A stretch of 64,000 nt of DNA. Origin: Arenicola marina (taxonomy: Eukaryota; Annelida; Polychaeta; Arenicolidae). The notes under the pieces were generated by a model. That model was not told the DNA's origin, did not search any database, and saw only the letters and a program-made list of their open reading frames with translations. This document shows positions 27,391 to 39,944 of this stretch, in pieces. The stretch covers positions 55,111,670 through 55,175,669 of the forward strand of contig OZ025248.1 in NCBI GenBank assembly GCA_964019135.1, written 5' to 3'. A program made the position numbers and the translations under genes. Position 1 is the stretch's first letter, and each line of letters begins with the position of its first letter.

Positions 27391-30300
27391 CCCTAGGGAG
27401 GCGCCCATTAAAATTAGTGCATACTCCACCCCCACCCTAAGGAAGCCCCCGTTCACGTTCGAGCATACTCCACCCCCAAACTAAGGAAGCCCCCGTTCAC
27501 GTTCGAGCATACTCCACCCCCACACTAAGGAAGCCCCCGTTCACGTTCGAGCATACTCCACCCCCACCCTAAAGAAGCCCCCGTTCACGTTCGAGCATAC
27601 TCCACCCCCACACTAAGAAAGCCCCCATTCACGTTAGAGCATACTCCACTCCCACACTAAGAAAGCCCCCGTTTATGTTCGAGCATACTCCACCCCCACA
27701 CTAAGGAAGGCCCCGTTCACGTTCGAGCATACTCCAACCTCACACTAAGGAAGCCCCCGTTCACGTTAGAGCATACTCCACCCCCACCCTAAGGAAGCCC
27801 CCGTTCACGTTCGAGCATACTCCACCCCCACACTAAGGAAGCTCCCGTTCAAGTTCGAGCATACTCCACCCCCACACTAAGGAAGCCCCCGTTCACGTTA
27901 GAGCATACTCCACCCCCACACTAAGGAAGCCCCCGTTCACGTTCGAGCATACTCCATCCCCACACTAAGGAACCCCCCGTTCACGTTAGAGCATACTTCA
28001 CCCCCACACTAAGGAAGCCCCCGTTCACGTTAGAGCATACTCCACTCCCACACTAAGGAAGCCCAAGTTCACGTTAGAGCATACTCCACCCCCACACTAA
28101 GGAAGCCCCCGTTCACGTTCGAGCATACTCCACCCCCACACTAAGGAAGCCCCCGTTCACGTTCGAGCATACTCCACCCCCACACTAAGAAAGCCCCCGT
28201 TCACGTTAGAGCATACTCCACCCCCACACTAAGGAAGCTCCCGTTCACGTTAGAGCATACTCCACCCCCACACTAGGGAAGCCCCCGTTCACGTTCGAGC
28301 ATACTCCACCCCCACACTAAGGAAGCTCCCGTTCAAGTTCGAGCATACTCCACCCCTACACTAAGGAAACCCCCGTTCACGTTCGAGCATACTCCACCCC
28401 CACACTAAGGAAGCTCCCGTTCAAGCTCGAGCATACTCCACCCCCACACTAAGGAAGCCCCCGTTCACGTTAGAGCATACTCCACCCCCACCGTAAGGAA
28501 GCTCCCGTTCACGTTCGAGCATACTCCACCCCCACCGTAAGGAAGCTCCCGTTCACGTTCGAGCATACTCCACCCCCACACTAAGGAAGCCCCCGTTCAC
28601 GTTCGAGCATACTCCACCCCCCCCACTAAGGAAGCTCCCGTTCAAGTTCGAGCATACTCCACCTCACACTAAGGAAGCCCCCGTTCACGTTAGAGCATAC
28701 TCCACCCCCACACTAAGGAAGCCGCCGTTCAGGTTAGAGCATACTCCACCCCCACACTAAGGAACCCCTCGTTCACGTTCGAGCATACTCCACCACCACA
28801 CTAAGGAAGCTCCCGTTCAAGTTCGAGCATACTCCACCCCACACTAAGGAAGCCCCCGTTCACGTTAGAGCATACTCCACCCCCACACTAAGGTAGCCCC
28901 CGTTCACGTTAGAGCATACTCCACTCCCACACTAAGGAAGCCCCCGTTCACGTTCGAGCATACTCCACCCCCACACTAAGGAACCCCCCGTTCACGTTCG
29001 AGCATACTCCACCCCACACTAAGGAAGCCCCCGTTCACGTTAGAGCATACTCCACCCCCACCGTAAGGAAGCCACCGTTCACGTTCGAGCATTCTCCACC
29101 CCCAAACTAAGGAAGCCCCCGTTCACGTTAGAGCATACTCCACCCCCACCGTAAGGAAGCCCCCGTTCACGTTCGAGCATACTCCACCCCACACTAAGGA
29201 AGCCCCCGTTCACGTTAGAGCATACTCCACCCCCACCGTAAGGAAGCCCCCGTTCACGTTCGAGCATACTCCACCCCACACTAAGGAAGCCCCCGTTCAC
29301 GTTAGAGCATACTCCACCCCCACCGTAAGGAAGCCCCCGTTCACGTTCGAGCATACTCCACCCCACACTAAGGAAGCCCCCGTTCACGTTAGAGCATACT
29401 CCACCCCCACCGTAAGGAAGCCCCCGTTCACGTTCGAGCATACACCACCCCCACACTAAGGAAGCCCCCGTTCACGTTAGAGCATACTCCACCCCCACCG
29501 TAAGGAAGCTCCCGTTCACGTTCGAGCATACTCCACCCCCACACTAAGGAAGCCCCCGTTCACGTTAGAGCATACTCCACCCCCACCGTAAGGAAGCCCC
29601 CGTTCACGTTCGAGCATACACCACCCCCACACTAAGGAAGCCCCCGTTCACGTTAGAGCATACTCCACCCCCACCGTAAGGAAGCTCCCGTTCACGTTCG
29701 AGCATACTCCACCCCCACACTAAGGAAGCCCCCGTTCACGTTAGAGCATACTCCACCCCCACCGTAAGGAAGCCCCCGTTCACGTTAGAGCATACTCCAC
29801 TCCCACACTAAGGAAGCCCCCGTTCAGGTTAGAGCATACTCCACCCCCACACTAAGGAACCCTACGTTCACGTTCGAGCATACTCCACCCCCACACTAAG
29901 GAAGCCCCCGTTCAAGTTCGAGCATACTCCACCCCACACTAAGGAAGCCCCCGTTCACGTTAGAGCATACTCCACCCCCACACTAAGGTAGCCCCCGTTC
30001 ACGTTAGAGCATACTCCACTCCCACACTAAGGAAGCCCCCGTTCACGTTCGAGCATACTCTACCCCCACACTAAGGAACCCCCCGTTCACGTTCGAGCAT
30101 ATTCCACCCCACACTAAGGAAGCACCCGTTCACGTTAGAGCATACTTCACCCCCACCGTAAGGAAGCCCCCGTTCACGTTTGAGCATTCTCCACCCCCAC
30201 ACTAAGGAAGCCCCCGTTCACGTTAGAGCATACTCCACCCCCACCGTAAGGAAGCCCCCGTTCACGTTCGAGCATACTCCACCCCACACTAAGGAAGCCC

Positions 30301-33300
30301 CCGTTCACGTTAGAGCATACTCCACCCCCACCGTAAGGAAGCCCCCGTTCACGTTCGAGCATACTCCACCCCCACCGTAAGGAAGCCCCCGTTCACGTTC
30401 GAGCATACTCCACCCCACACTAAGGAAGCCCCCGTTCACGTTCGAGCATACTTCACCCCACACTAAGGAAGCCCCCGTTCACGTTAGAGCATACTCCACC
30501 CCCACCGTAAGGAAGCCCCCGTTCACGTTCGAGCATACTCCACTCCCACACTAAGGAAGCCCCCGTTCAGGTTAGAGCATACTCCACCCCCACACTAAGG
30601 AACCCCCCGTTCACGTTCGAGCATACTCCACCCCCACACTAAGGAAGCCCCCGTTCAAGTTCGAGCATACTCCACCCCACACTAAGGAAGCCCCCGTTCA
30701 CGTTAGAGCATACTCCACCCCCACACTAAGGTAGCCCCCGTTCACGTTAGAGCATACTCCACTCCCACACTAAGGAAGCCCCCGTTCACGTTCGAGCATA
30801 CTCTACCCCCACACTAAGGAACCCCCCGTTCACGTTCGAGCATATTCCACCCCACACTAAGGAAGCACCCGTTCACGTTAGAGCATACTCCACCCCCACC
30901 GTAAGGAAGCCCCCGTTCACGTTTGAGCATACTCCACCCCCACCGTAAGGAAGCTCCCGTTCACGTTCGAGCATACTCCACCCCCACACTAAGGAAGCCC
31001 CCGTTCACGTTCGAGCATACTCCACCCCCCCCACTAAGGAAGCTCCCGTTCAAGTTCGAGCATACTCCACCTCACACTAAGGAAGCCCCCGTTCACGTTA
31101 GAGCATACTCCACCCCCACACTAAGGAAGCCGCCGTTCAGGTTAGAGCATACTCCACCCCCACACTAAGGAACCCCTCGTTCACGTTCGAGCATACTCCA
31201 CCACCACACTAAGGAAGCTCCCGTTCAAGTTCGAGCATACTCCACCCCACACTAAGGAAGCCCCCGTTCACGTTAGAGCATACTCCACCCCCACACTAAG
31301 GTAGCCCCCGTTCACGTTAGAGCATACTCCACTCCCACACTAAGGAAGCCCCCGTTCACGTTCGAGCATACTCCACCCCCACACTAAGGAACCCCCCGTT
31401 CACGTTCGAGCATACTCCACCCCACACTAAGGAAGCCCCCGTTCACGTTAGAGCATACTCCACCCCCACCGTAAGGAAGCCACCGTTCACGTTCGAGCAT
31501 TCTCCACCCCCAAACTAAGGAAGCCCCCGTTCACGTTAGAGCATACTCCACCCCCACCGTAAGGAAGCCCCCGTTCACGTTCGAGCATACTCCACCCCAC
31601 ACTAAGGAAGCCCCCGTTCACGTTAGAGCATACTCCACCCCCACCGTAAGGAAGCCCCCGTTCACGTTCGAGCATACTCCACCCCACACTAAGGAAGCCC
31701 CCGTTCACGTTAGAGCATACTCCACCCCCACCGTAAGGAAGCCCCCGTTCACGTTCGAGCATACTCCACCCCACACTAAGGAAGCCCCCGTTCACGTTAG
31801 AGCATACTCCACCCCCACACTAAGGAAGCCCCCGTTCACGTTCGAGCATACACCACCCCCACACTAAGGAAGCCCCCGTTCACGTTAGAGCATACTCCAC
31901 CCCCACCGTAAGGAAGCTCCCGTTCACGTTCGAGCATACTCCACCCCCACACTAAGGAAGCCCCCGTTCACGTTAGAGCATACTCCACCCCCACACTAAG
32001 GAAGCCCCCGTTCACGTTAGAGCATACTCCACTCCCACACTAAGGAAGCCCCCGTTCAGGTTAGAGCATACTCCACCCCCACACTAAGGAACCCCCCGTT
32101 CACGTTCGAGCATACTCCACCCCCACACTAAGGAAGCCCCCGTTCAAGTTCGAGCATACTCCACCCCACACTAAGGAAGCCCCCGTTCACGTTAGAGCAT
32201 ACTCCACCCCCACACTAAGGTAGCCCCCGTTCACGTTAGAGCATACTCCACTCCCACACTAAGGAAGCCCCCGTTCACGTTCGAGCATACTCTACCCCCA
32301 CACTAAGGAACCCCCCGTTCACGTTCGAGCATATTCCACCCCACACTAAGGAAGCACCCGTTCACGTTAGAGCATACTCCACCCCCACCGTAAGGAAGCC
32401 CCCGTTCACGTTTGAGCATTCTCCACCCCCACACTAAGGAAGCCCCCGTTCACGTTAGAGCATACTACACCCCCACCGTAAGGAAGCCCCCGTTCACGTT
32501 CGAGCATACTCCACCCCACACTAAGGAAGCCCCCGTTCACGTTAGAGTATACTCCACCCCCACCGTAAGGAAGCCCCCGTTCACGTTCGAGCATACTCCA
32601 CCCCACACTAAGGAAGCCCCCGTTCACGTTAGAGCATACTCCACCCCCACCGTAAGGAAGCCCCCGTTCACGTTCGAGCATACTCCACCCCACACTAAGG
32701 AAGCCCCCGTTCACGTTCGAGCATACTTCACCCCACACTAAGGAAGCCCCCGTTCACGTTCGAGCATACTCCACCCCCACACTAAGGAAGCCCCCGTTCA
32801 CGTTAGAGCATACTCCACCCCCACCGTAAGGAAGCCCCCGTTCACGTTAGAGCATACTCCACTCCCACACTAAGGAAGCCCCCGTTCAGGTTAGAGCATA
32901 CTCCACCCCCACACTAAGGAACCCCCCGTTCACGTTCGGGCATACTCCACCCCCACACTAAGGAAGCTCCCGTTCAAGTTCGAGCATACTCCACCCCACA
33001 CTAAGGAAGCCCCCGTTCACGTTCGAGCATACTCCACCCCCACACTAAGGAAGCCCCCGTTCACGTTCGAGCATACTCCACCCCTACACTAAGAAAGCCC
33101 CCGTTCACGTTAGAGCATACTCCACCCCCACACTAAGGAAGCCCCCGTTCACGTTAGAGCATACTCCACCGCCACACTAAGGAAGCCCCCGTTCACGTTC
33201 GAGCATACTCCACCCCTACACTAAGGAAGCCCCCGTTCACGTTAGAGCATACTCCACCCCCACACTAAGGAAGCCCCCGTTCACGTTAGAGCATACTCCA

Positions 33301-33920
33301 CCGCCACACTAAGGAAGCCCCCGTTCACGTTAGAGCATACTCCACCCCCACACTAAGGAAGCCCCCGTTTATGTTAGAGCATACTCCACCCCCACACTAA
33401 GGAAACCCCCGTTCACTTTCGAGCATACTCCACCCCTACACTAAGGAAGCCCCCGTTCACGTTAGAGCATACTCCACCCCCACACTAAGGAAGCCCCCGT
33501 TCACGTTAGAGCATACTCCACCGCCACACTAAGGAAGCCCCCGTTCACGTTAGAGCATACTCCACCCCCACACTAAGGAAGCCCCCGTTTATGTTAGAGC
33601 ATACTCCACCCCCACACTAAGGAAGCCCCCGTTCACGTTCGAGCATACTACACCCCCACACTAAGGAAGCCCCCGTTCACGTTCGAGCATACTCCACCCC
33701 CACACTAAGGAAGCCCCCGTTCACGTTAGAGCATACTCCGCCCCACACTAAGGAACCCCCCGTTCATGTTAGAGCATACTCCACCCCTACACTAAGAAAG
33801 CCCCCGTTCACGTTCGAGCATACTACACCCCCACACTAAGGAAGCCCCCGTTCACGTTAGAGCATACTCCACCCCCACACTAAGGAAGCCCCCGTTTACG
33901 TTAGAGCATACGCCAACCCC
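27391..33920. repeat. Family B block 2 (44/43-bp units, about 148 copies)
   Basis: Many variants are present: aagctcccgttcaagttc, ccaccgtaagg, ggtagcccc and gaacccctcg. Internal segmental copies have offsets of about 2408 bp (28.5-29.4 versus 30.9-31.8 kb) and 2232 bp (29.8-30.4 versus 32.0-32.7 kb). Confidence 0.95.
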
Positions 33921-34146
33921 TGCAACTGAGGTCTAAAACCTTGATTCGCCATCGCTTGATTCCCCGGGATACCCCCGTCAAGGTAAGAGCAACACCCCCC
34001 AGGGAGACCCCCGTTAATTTAAGAGCAACACCCCCCAGGGAGACCCCCGTTAATTTAAGAGCACCCCCCCGGGATACCCTTGTTAATGTAACAGCAACGC
34101 CCCTCCTGCAGAACCCCGTTAATGTAGCAGCAACGCCCCCCCCCCC
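33905..34146. repeat. Spacer plus family C block 3
   Basis: Nearly identical to 25757-25960 but with one extra C unit (offset rises from 8154 to about 8190 across it). It opens the third module. Confidence 0.85.
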
Positions 34147-35580
34147 CGAGAGACCCCCGTTAATGTTAGAGCATACTCCACCCCCATGACCACTAGGAAG
34201 AGCCCCCTTAATGTTCGAGCATACTCCACCCCCATGACCACTAGGGAGACCCCCCTTAATAATAGAGCATACTCCACCCCCATGACCACTAGGGAGGCCC
34301 CCCTTAATGTTTGAGCATACTCCACCCCCATGACCACTAGGAAGAGCCCCCTTAATGTTCGAGCATACTCCACCCCCATGACCACTAGGGAGACCCCCCT
34401 TAATAATGGAGCATACTCCACCCCCATGACCACTAGGGAGGCCCCCCTTAATGTTAGAGCATACTCCACCCCCATGACCACTAGGGAGACCCCCCTTAAT
34501 GTTCGAGCATACTCCACCCCCATGATCACTAGGGAGACCCCCTTTAATGTTAGAGCATACTCCACCCCCATGACCACTAGGGAGAACCCCCTTAATGTTA
34601 GAGCATACTCCACCCCCATGACCACTAGGGAGACCCCCTTAATTTTCGAGCATACTCCACCCCCATGACCACTAGGGAGACCCCCCTTAATGTTCGAACA
34701 TACTCTACCCCCATGACCACTAGGGAGACCCCCCTTAATGTTAGAGCATACTCCACCCCCATGACCACTAGGGAGACCCCCCTTAATGTTAGAGCATACT
34801 CCACCCCCATGACCACTAGGGAGGCTCCCCTTAATGTTAGAGCATACTCCACCCCCATGACCACTAGGGAGGCTCCCCTTAATGTTAGAGCATACTCCAC
34901 CCCCATGACCACTAGGGAGGCCCCCCTTAATGTTAGAGCATACTCCACCCCCATGACCACTAGGGAGACCCCCCTTAATGTTCGAGCATACTCCACCCCC
35001 ATGACCACTAGGGAGACCCCCCTTAATGTTGAAGCATACTCCACCCCCATGACCACTAGAGAGATCCCCCTTAATGTTAGAGCATACTCCACCCCCATGA
35101 CCACTAGGGAGACCCCCCTTAATGTTCGAGCATACTCCACCCCCATGACCACTAGGGAGACCCCCCTTAATGTTCGAGCATACTCCACCCCCATGACCAC
35201 TAGGGAGACCCCCCTTAATGTTCGAGCATACTCCACCCCCATGACCACTAGGGAGACCCCCCTTAATGTTCGAGCATACTCCACCCCCGTGACCACTAGG
35301 GAGCCCCCCCGTTAATGTTAGAGCATAGTCCACCCCCATGACCACTAGGGAGGCCCCCCTTAATGTTAGAGCATACTCCACCCCCATGACCACTAGGGAA
35401 ACCCCCCTTAATGTTGAAGCATACTCCACCCCCATGACCACTAGGGTGACCCCCCTTAATGTTAGAGCATACTCCACCCCCATGACCACTAGGGAGACCC
35501 CCCTTAATGTTAGAGCACACTCCACCCCCATGACCACTAGGGAGGACCCCCTTAGTGTTCGAGCCACGCCACCGTTACCC
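34147..35580. repeat. Family A block 3 (48-bp units, about 30 copies)
   Basis: Copy of A block 2 with an offset of 8187 bp held from 26143/34330 to 27151/35338. Only scattered single-base differences were seen (for example agacccc versus agaacccc near 34587). Confidence 0.95.
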
Positions 35581-38500
35581 TAGGGAGGCGCCCATTAAAA
35601 TTAGTGCATACTCCACCCCCACCCTAAGGAAGCCCCCGTTCACGTTCGAGCATACTCCACCCCCACCCTAAAGAAGCCCCCGTTCACGTTCGAGCATACT
35701 CCAACCCCACACTAAGGAAGCCCCCGTTCACGTTCGAGCATACTCCACCCCCACACTAAGGAACCCCCCGTTCACGTTAGAGCATACTCCACCCCCACAC
35801 TAAGGAAGCCCCCGTTCACGTTAGAGCATACTCCACTCCCACACTAAGGAAGCCCCCGTTCACGTTAGAGCATACTCCACCCCCACACTAAGGAAGCCCC
35901 CGTTCACGTTCGAGCATACTCCACCCCCACACTAAGGAAGCCCCCGTTCACGTTCGAGCATACTCCACCCCCACACTAAGGAAGCCCCCGTTCACGTTAG
36001 AGCATACTCCACCCCCACACTAAGGAAGCCCCCGTTCACGTTAGAGCATACTCCACCCCCACACTAAGGAAGCCCCCGTTCACGTTCGAGCATACTCCAC
36101 CCCCACACTAAGGAAGCCCCCGTTCACGTTAGAGCATACTCCACCCCCACACTAAGGAAGCCCCCGTTCACGTTCGAGCATACTCCACCCCCAAACTAAG
36201 GAAGCCCCCGTTCACGTTCGAGCATACTCCACCCCCACACTAAGGAAGCCCCCGTTCACGTTCGAGCATACTCCACCCCCACCCTAAAGAAGCCCCCGTT
36301 CACGTTCGAGCATACTCCAACCCCACACTAAGGAAGCCCCCGTTCACGTTCGAGCATACTCCACCCCTCACACTAAGGAACCCCCCGTTCACGTTAGAGC
36401 ATACTCCACCCCCACACTAAGGAAGCCCCCGTTCACGTTAGAGCATACTCCACTCCCACACTAAGGAAGCCCCCGTTCACGTTAGAGCATACTCCACCCC
36501 CACACTAAGGAAGCCCCCGTTCACGTTCGAGCATACTCCACCCCCACACTAAGGAAGCCCCCGTTCACGTTCGAGCATACTCCACCCCCACACTAAGGAA
36601 GCCCCCGTTCACGTTAGAGCATACTCCACCCCCACACTAAGGAAGCCCCCGTTCACGTTAGAGCATACTCCACCCCCACACTAAGGAAGCCCCCGTTCAC
36701 GTTCGAGCATACTCCACCCCCACACTAAGGAAGCTCCCGTTCAAGTTCGAGCATACTCCACCCCCACACTAAGGAAGCCCCCGTTCACGTTAGAGCATAC
36801 TCCACCCCCACACTAAGGAAGCCCCCGTTCACGTTCGAGCATACTCCATCCCCACACTAAGGAACCCCCCGTTCACGTTAGAGCATACTCCACCCCCACA
36901 CTAAGGAAGCTCCCGTTCACGTTAGAGCATACTCCACTCCCACACTAAGGAAGCCCCCGTTCACGTTAGAGCATACTCCACCCCCACACTAAGGAAGCCC
37001 CCGTTCACGTTCGAGCATACTCCACCCCCACACTAAGGAAGCCCCCGTTCACGTTCGAGCATACTCCACCCCCACACTAAGGAAGCCCCCGTTCACGTTA
37101 GAGCATACTCCACCCCCACACTAAGGAAGCTCCCGTTCACGTTAGAGCATACTCCACCCCCACACTAAGGAAGCCCCCGTTCACGTTAGAGCATACTCCA
37201 CCCCCACACTAAGGAAGCCCCCGTTCACGTTCGAGCATACTCCACCCCCACACTAAGGAAGCTCCCGTTCAAGCTCGAGCATACTCCACCCCCACACTAA
37301 GGAAGCCCCCGTTCACGTTAGAGCATACTCCACCCCCACCGTAAGGAAGCTCCCGTTCACGTTCGAGCATACTCCACCCCCACCGTAAGGAAGCTCCCGT
37401 TCACGTTCGAGCATACTCCACCCCCACACTAAGGAAGCCCCCGTTCACGTTCGAGCATACTCCACCCCCCCCACTAAGGAAGCTCCCGTTCAAGTTCGAG
37501 CATACTCCACCTCACACTAAGGAAGCCCCCGTTCACGTTAGAGCATACTCCACCCCCACACTAAGGAAGCCGCCGTTCAGGTTAGAGCATACTCCACCCC
37601 CACACTAAGGAACCCCTCGTTCACGTTCGAGCATACTCCACCCCCACACTAAGGAAGCTCCCGTTCAAGTTCGAGCATACTCCACCCCACACTAAGGAAG
37701 CCCCCGTTCACGTTAGAGCATACTCCACCCCCACACTAAGGTAGCCCCCGTTCACGTTAGAGCATACTCCACTCCCACACTAAGGAAGCCCCCGTTCACG
37801 TTCGAGCATACTCCACCCCCACACTAAGGAACCCCCCGTTCACGTTCGAGCATATTCCACCCCACACTAAGGAAGCCCCCGTTCACGTTAGAGCATACTC
37901 CACCCCCACCGTAAGGAAGCCACCGTTCACGTTCGAGCATTCTCCACCCCCAAACTAAGGAAGCCCCCGTTCACGTTAGAGCATACTCCACCCCCACCGT
38001 AAGGAAGCCCCCGTTCACGTTAGAGCATACTCCACTCCCACACTAAGGTAGCCCCCGTTCACGTTAGAGCATACTCCACTCCCACACTAAGGAAGCCCCC
38101 GTTCACGTTCGAGCATACTCCACCCCCACACTAAGGAACCCCCCGTTCACGTTCGAGCATACTCCACCCCACACTAAGGAAGCCCCCGTTCACGTTAGAG
38201 CATACTCCACACCCACACTAAGGAAGCCGCCATTCAGGTTAGAGCATACTCCACCCCCACACTAAGGAACCCCTCGTTCACGTTCGAGCATACTCCACCC
38301 CCACACTAAGGAAGCCCCCGTTCACGTTAGAGCATACTCCACCCCCACCGTAAGGAAGCCCCCGTTCACGTTAGAGCATACTCCACTCCCACACTAAGGT
38401 AGCCCCCGTTCACGTTAGAGCATACTCCACTCCCACACTAAGGAAGCCCCCGTTCACGTTCGAGCATACTCCACCCCCACACTAAGGAACCCCCCGTTCA

Positions 38501-39944
38501 CGTTCGAGCATACTCCACCCCACACTAAGGAAGCCCCCGTTCACGTTAGAGCATACTCCACCCCCACACTAAGGAAGCCGCCGTTCAGGTTAGAGCATAC
38601 TCCACCCCCACACTAAGGAACCCCTCGTTCACGTTCGAGCATACTCCACCCCCACACTAAGGAAGCTCCCGTTCAAGTTCGAGCATACTCCACCCCACAC
38701 TAAGGAAGCCCCCGTTCACGTTAGAGCATACTCCACCCCCACACTAAGGTAGCCCCCGTTCACGTTAGAGCATACTCCACCCCCACACTAAGGAAGCCCC
38801 CGTTCACGTTCGAGCATACTCCATCCCCACACTAAGGAACCCCCCGTTCACGTTAGAGCATACTCCACCCCCACACTAAGGAAGCCCCCGTTCACGTTAG
38901 AGCATACTCCACTCCCACACTAAGGAAGCCCCCGTTCACGTTAGAGCATACTCCACCCCCACACTAAGGAAGCCCCCGTTCACGTTCGAGCATACTCCAC
39001 CCCCACACTAAGGAAGCCCCCGTTCACGTTCGAGCATACTCCACCCCCACACTAAGGAAGCCCCCGTTCACGTTAGAACATACTCCACCCCCACACTAAG
39101 GAAGCTCCCGTTCACGTTAGAGCATACTCCACCCCCACACTAAGGAAGCCCCCGTTCACGTTCGAGCATACTCCACCCCCACACTAAGGAAGCTCCCGTT
39201 CAAGTTCGAGCATACTCCACCCCCACACTAAGGAAACCCCCGTTCACGTTAGAGCATACTCCACCCCTACACTAAGGAAGCTCCCGTTCAAGCTCGAGCA
39301 TACTCCACCCCCACACTAAGGAAGCTCCCGTTCACGTTAGAGCATACTCCACCCCCACCGTAAGGAAGCTCCCGTTCACGTTCGAGCATACTCCACCCCC
39401 ACCGTAAGGAAGCTCCCGTTCACGTTCGAGCATACTCCACCCCCACACTAAGGAAGCCCCCGTTCACGTTCGAGCATACTCCACCCCCCCACTAAGGAAG
39501 CTCCCGTTCAAGTTCGAGCATACTCCACCTCACACTAAGGAAGCCCCCGTTCACGTTAGAGCATACTCCACCCCCACACTAAGGAAGCCGCCGTTCAGGT
39601 TAGAGCATACTCCACCCCCACACTAAGGAACCCCTCGTTCACGTTCGAGCATACTCCACCCCCACATTAAGGAAGCTCCCGTTCAAGTTCGAGCATACTC
39701 CACCCCACACTAAGGAAGCCCCCGTTCACGTTAGAGCATACTCCACCCCCACACTAAGGTAGCCCCCGTTCACGTTAGAGCATACTCCACTCCCACACTA
39801 AGGAAGCCCCCGTTCACGTTCGAGCATACTCCACCCCCACACTAAGGAACCCCCCGTTCACGTTCGAGCATACTCCACCCCACACTAAGGAAGCCCCCGT
39901 TCACGTTAGAGCATACTCCACCCCCACCGTAAGGAAGCCACCGT

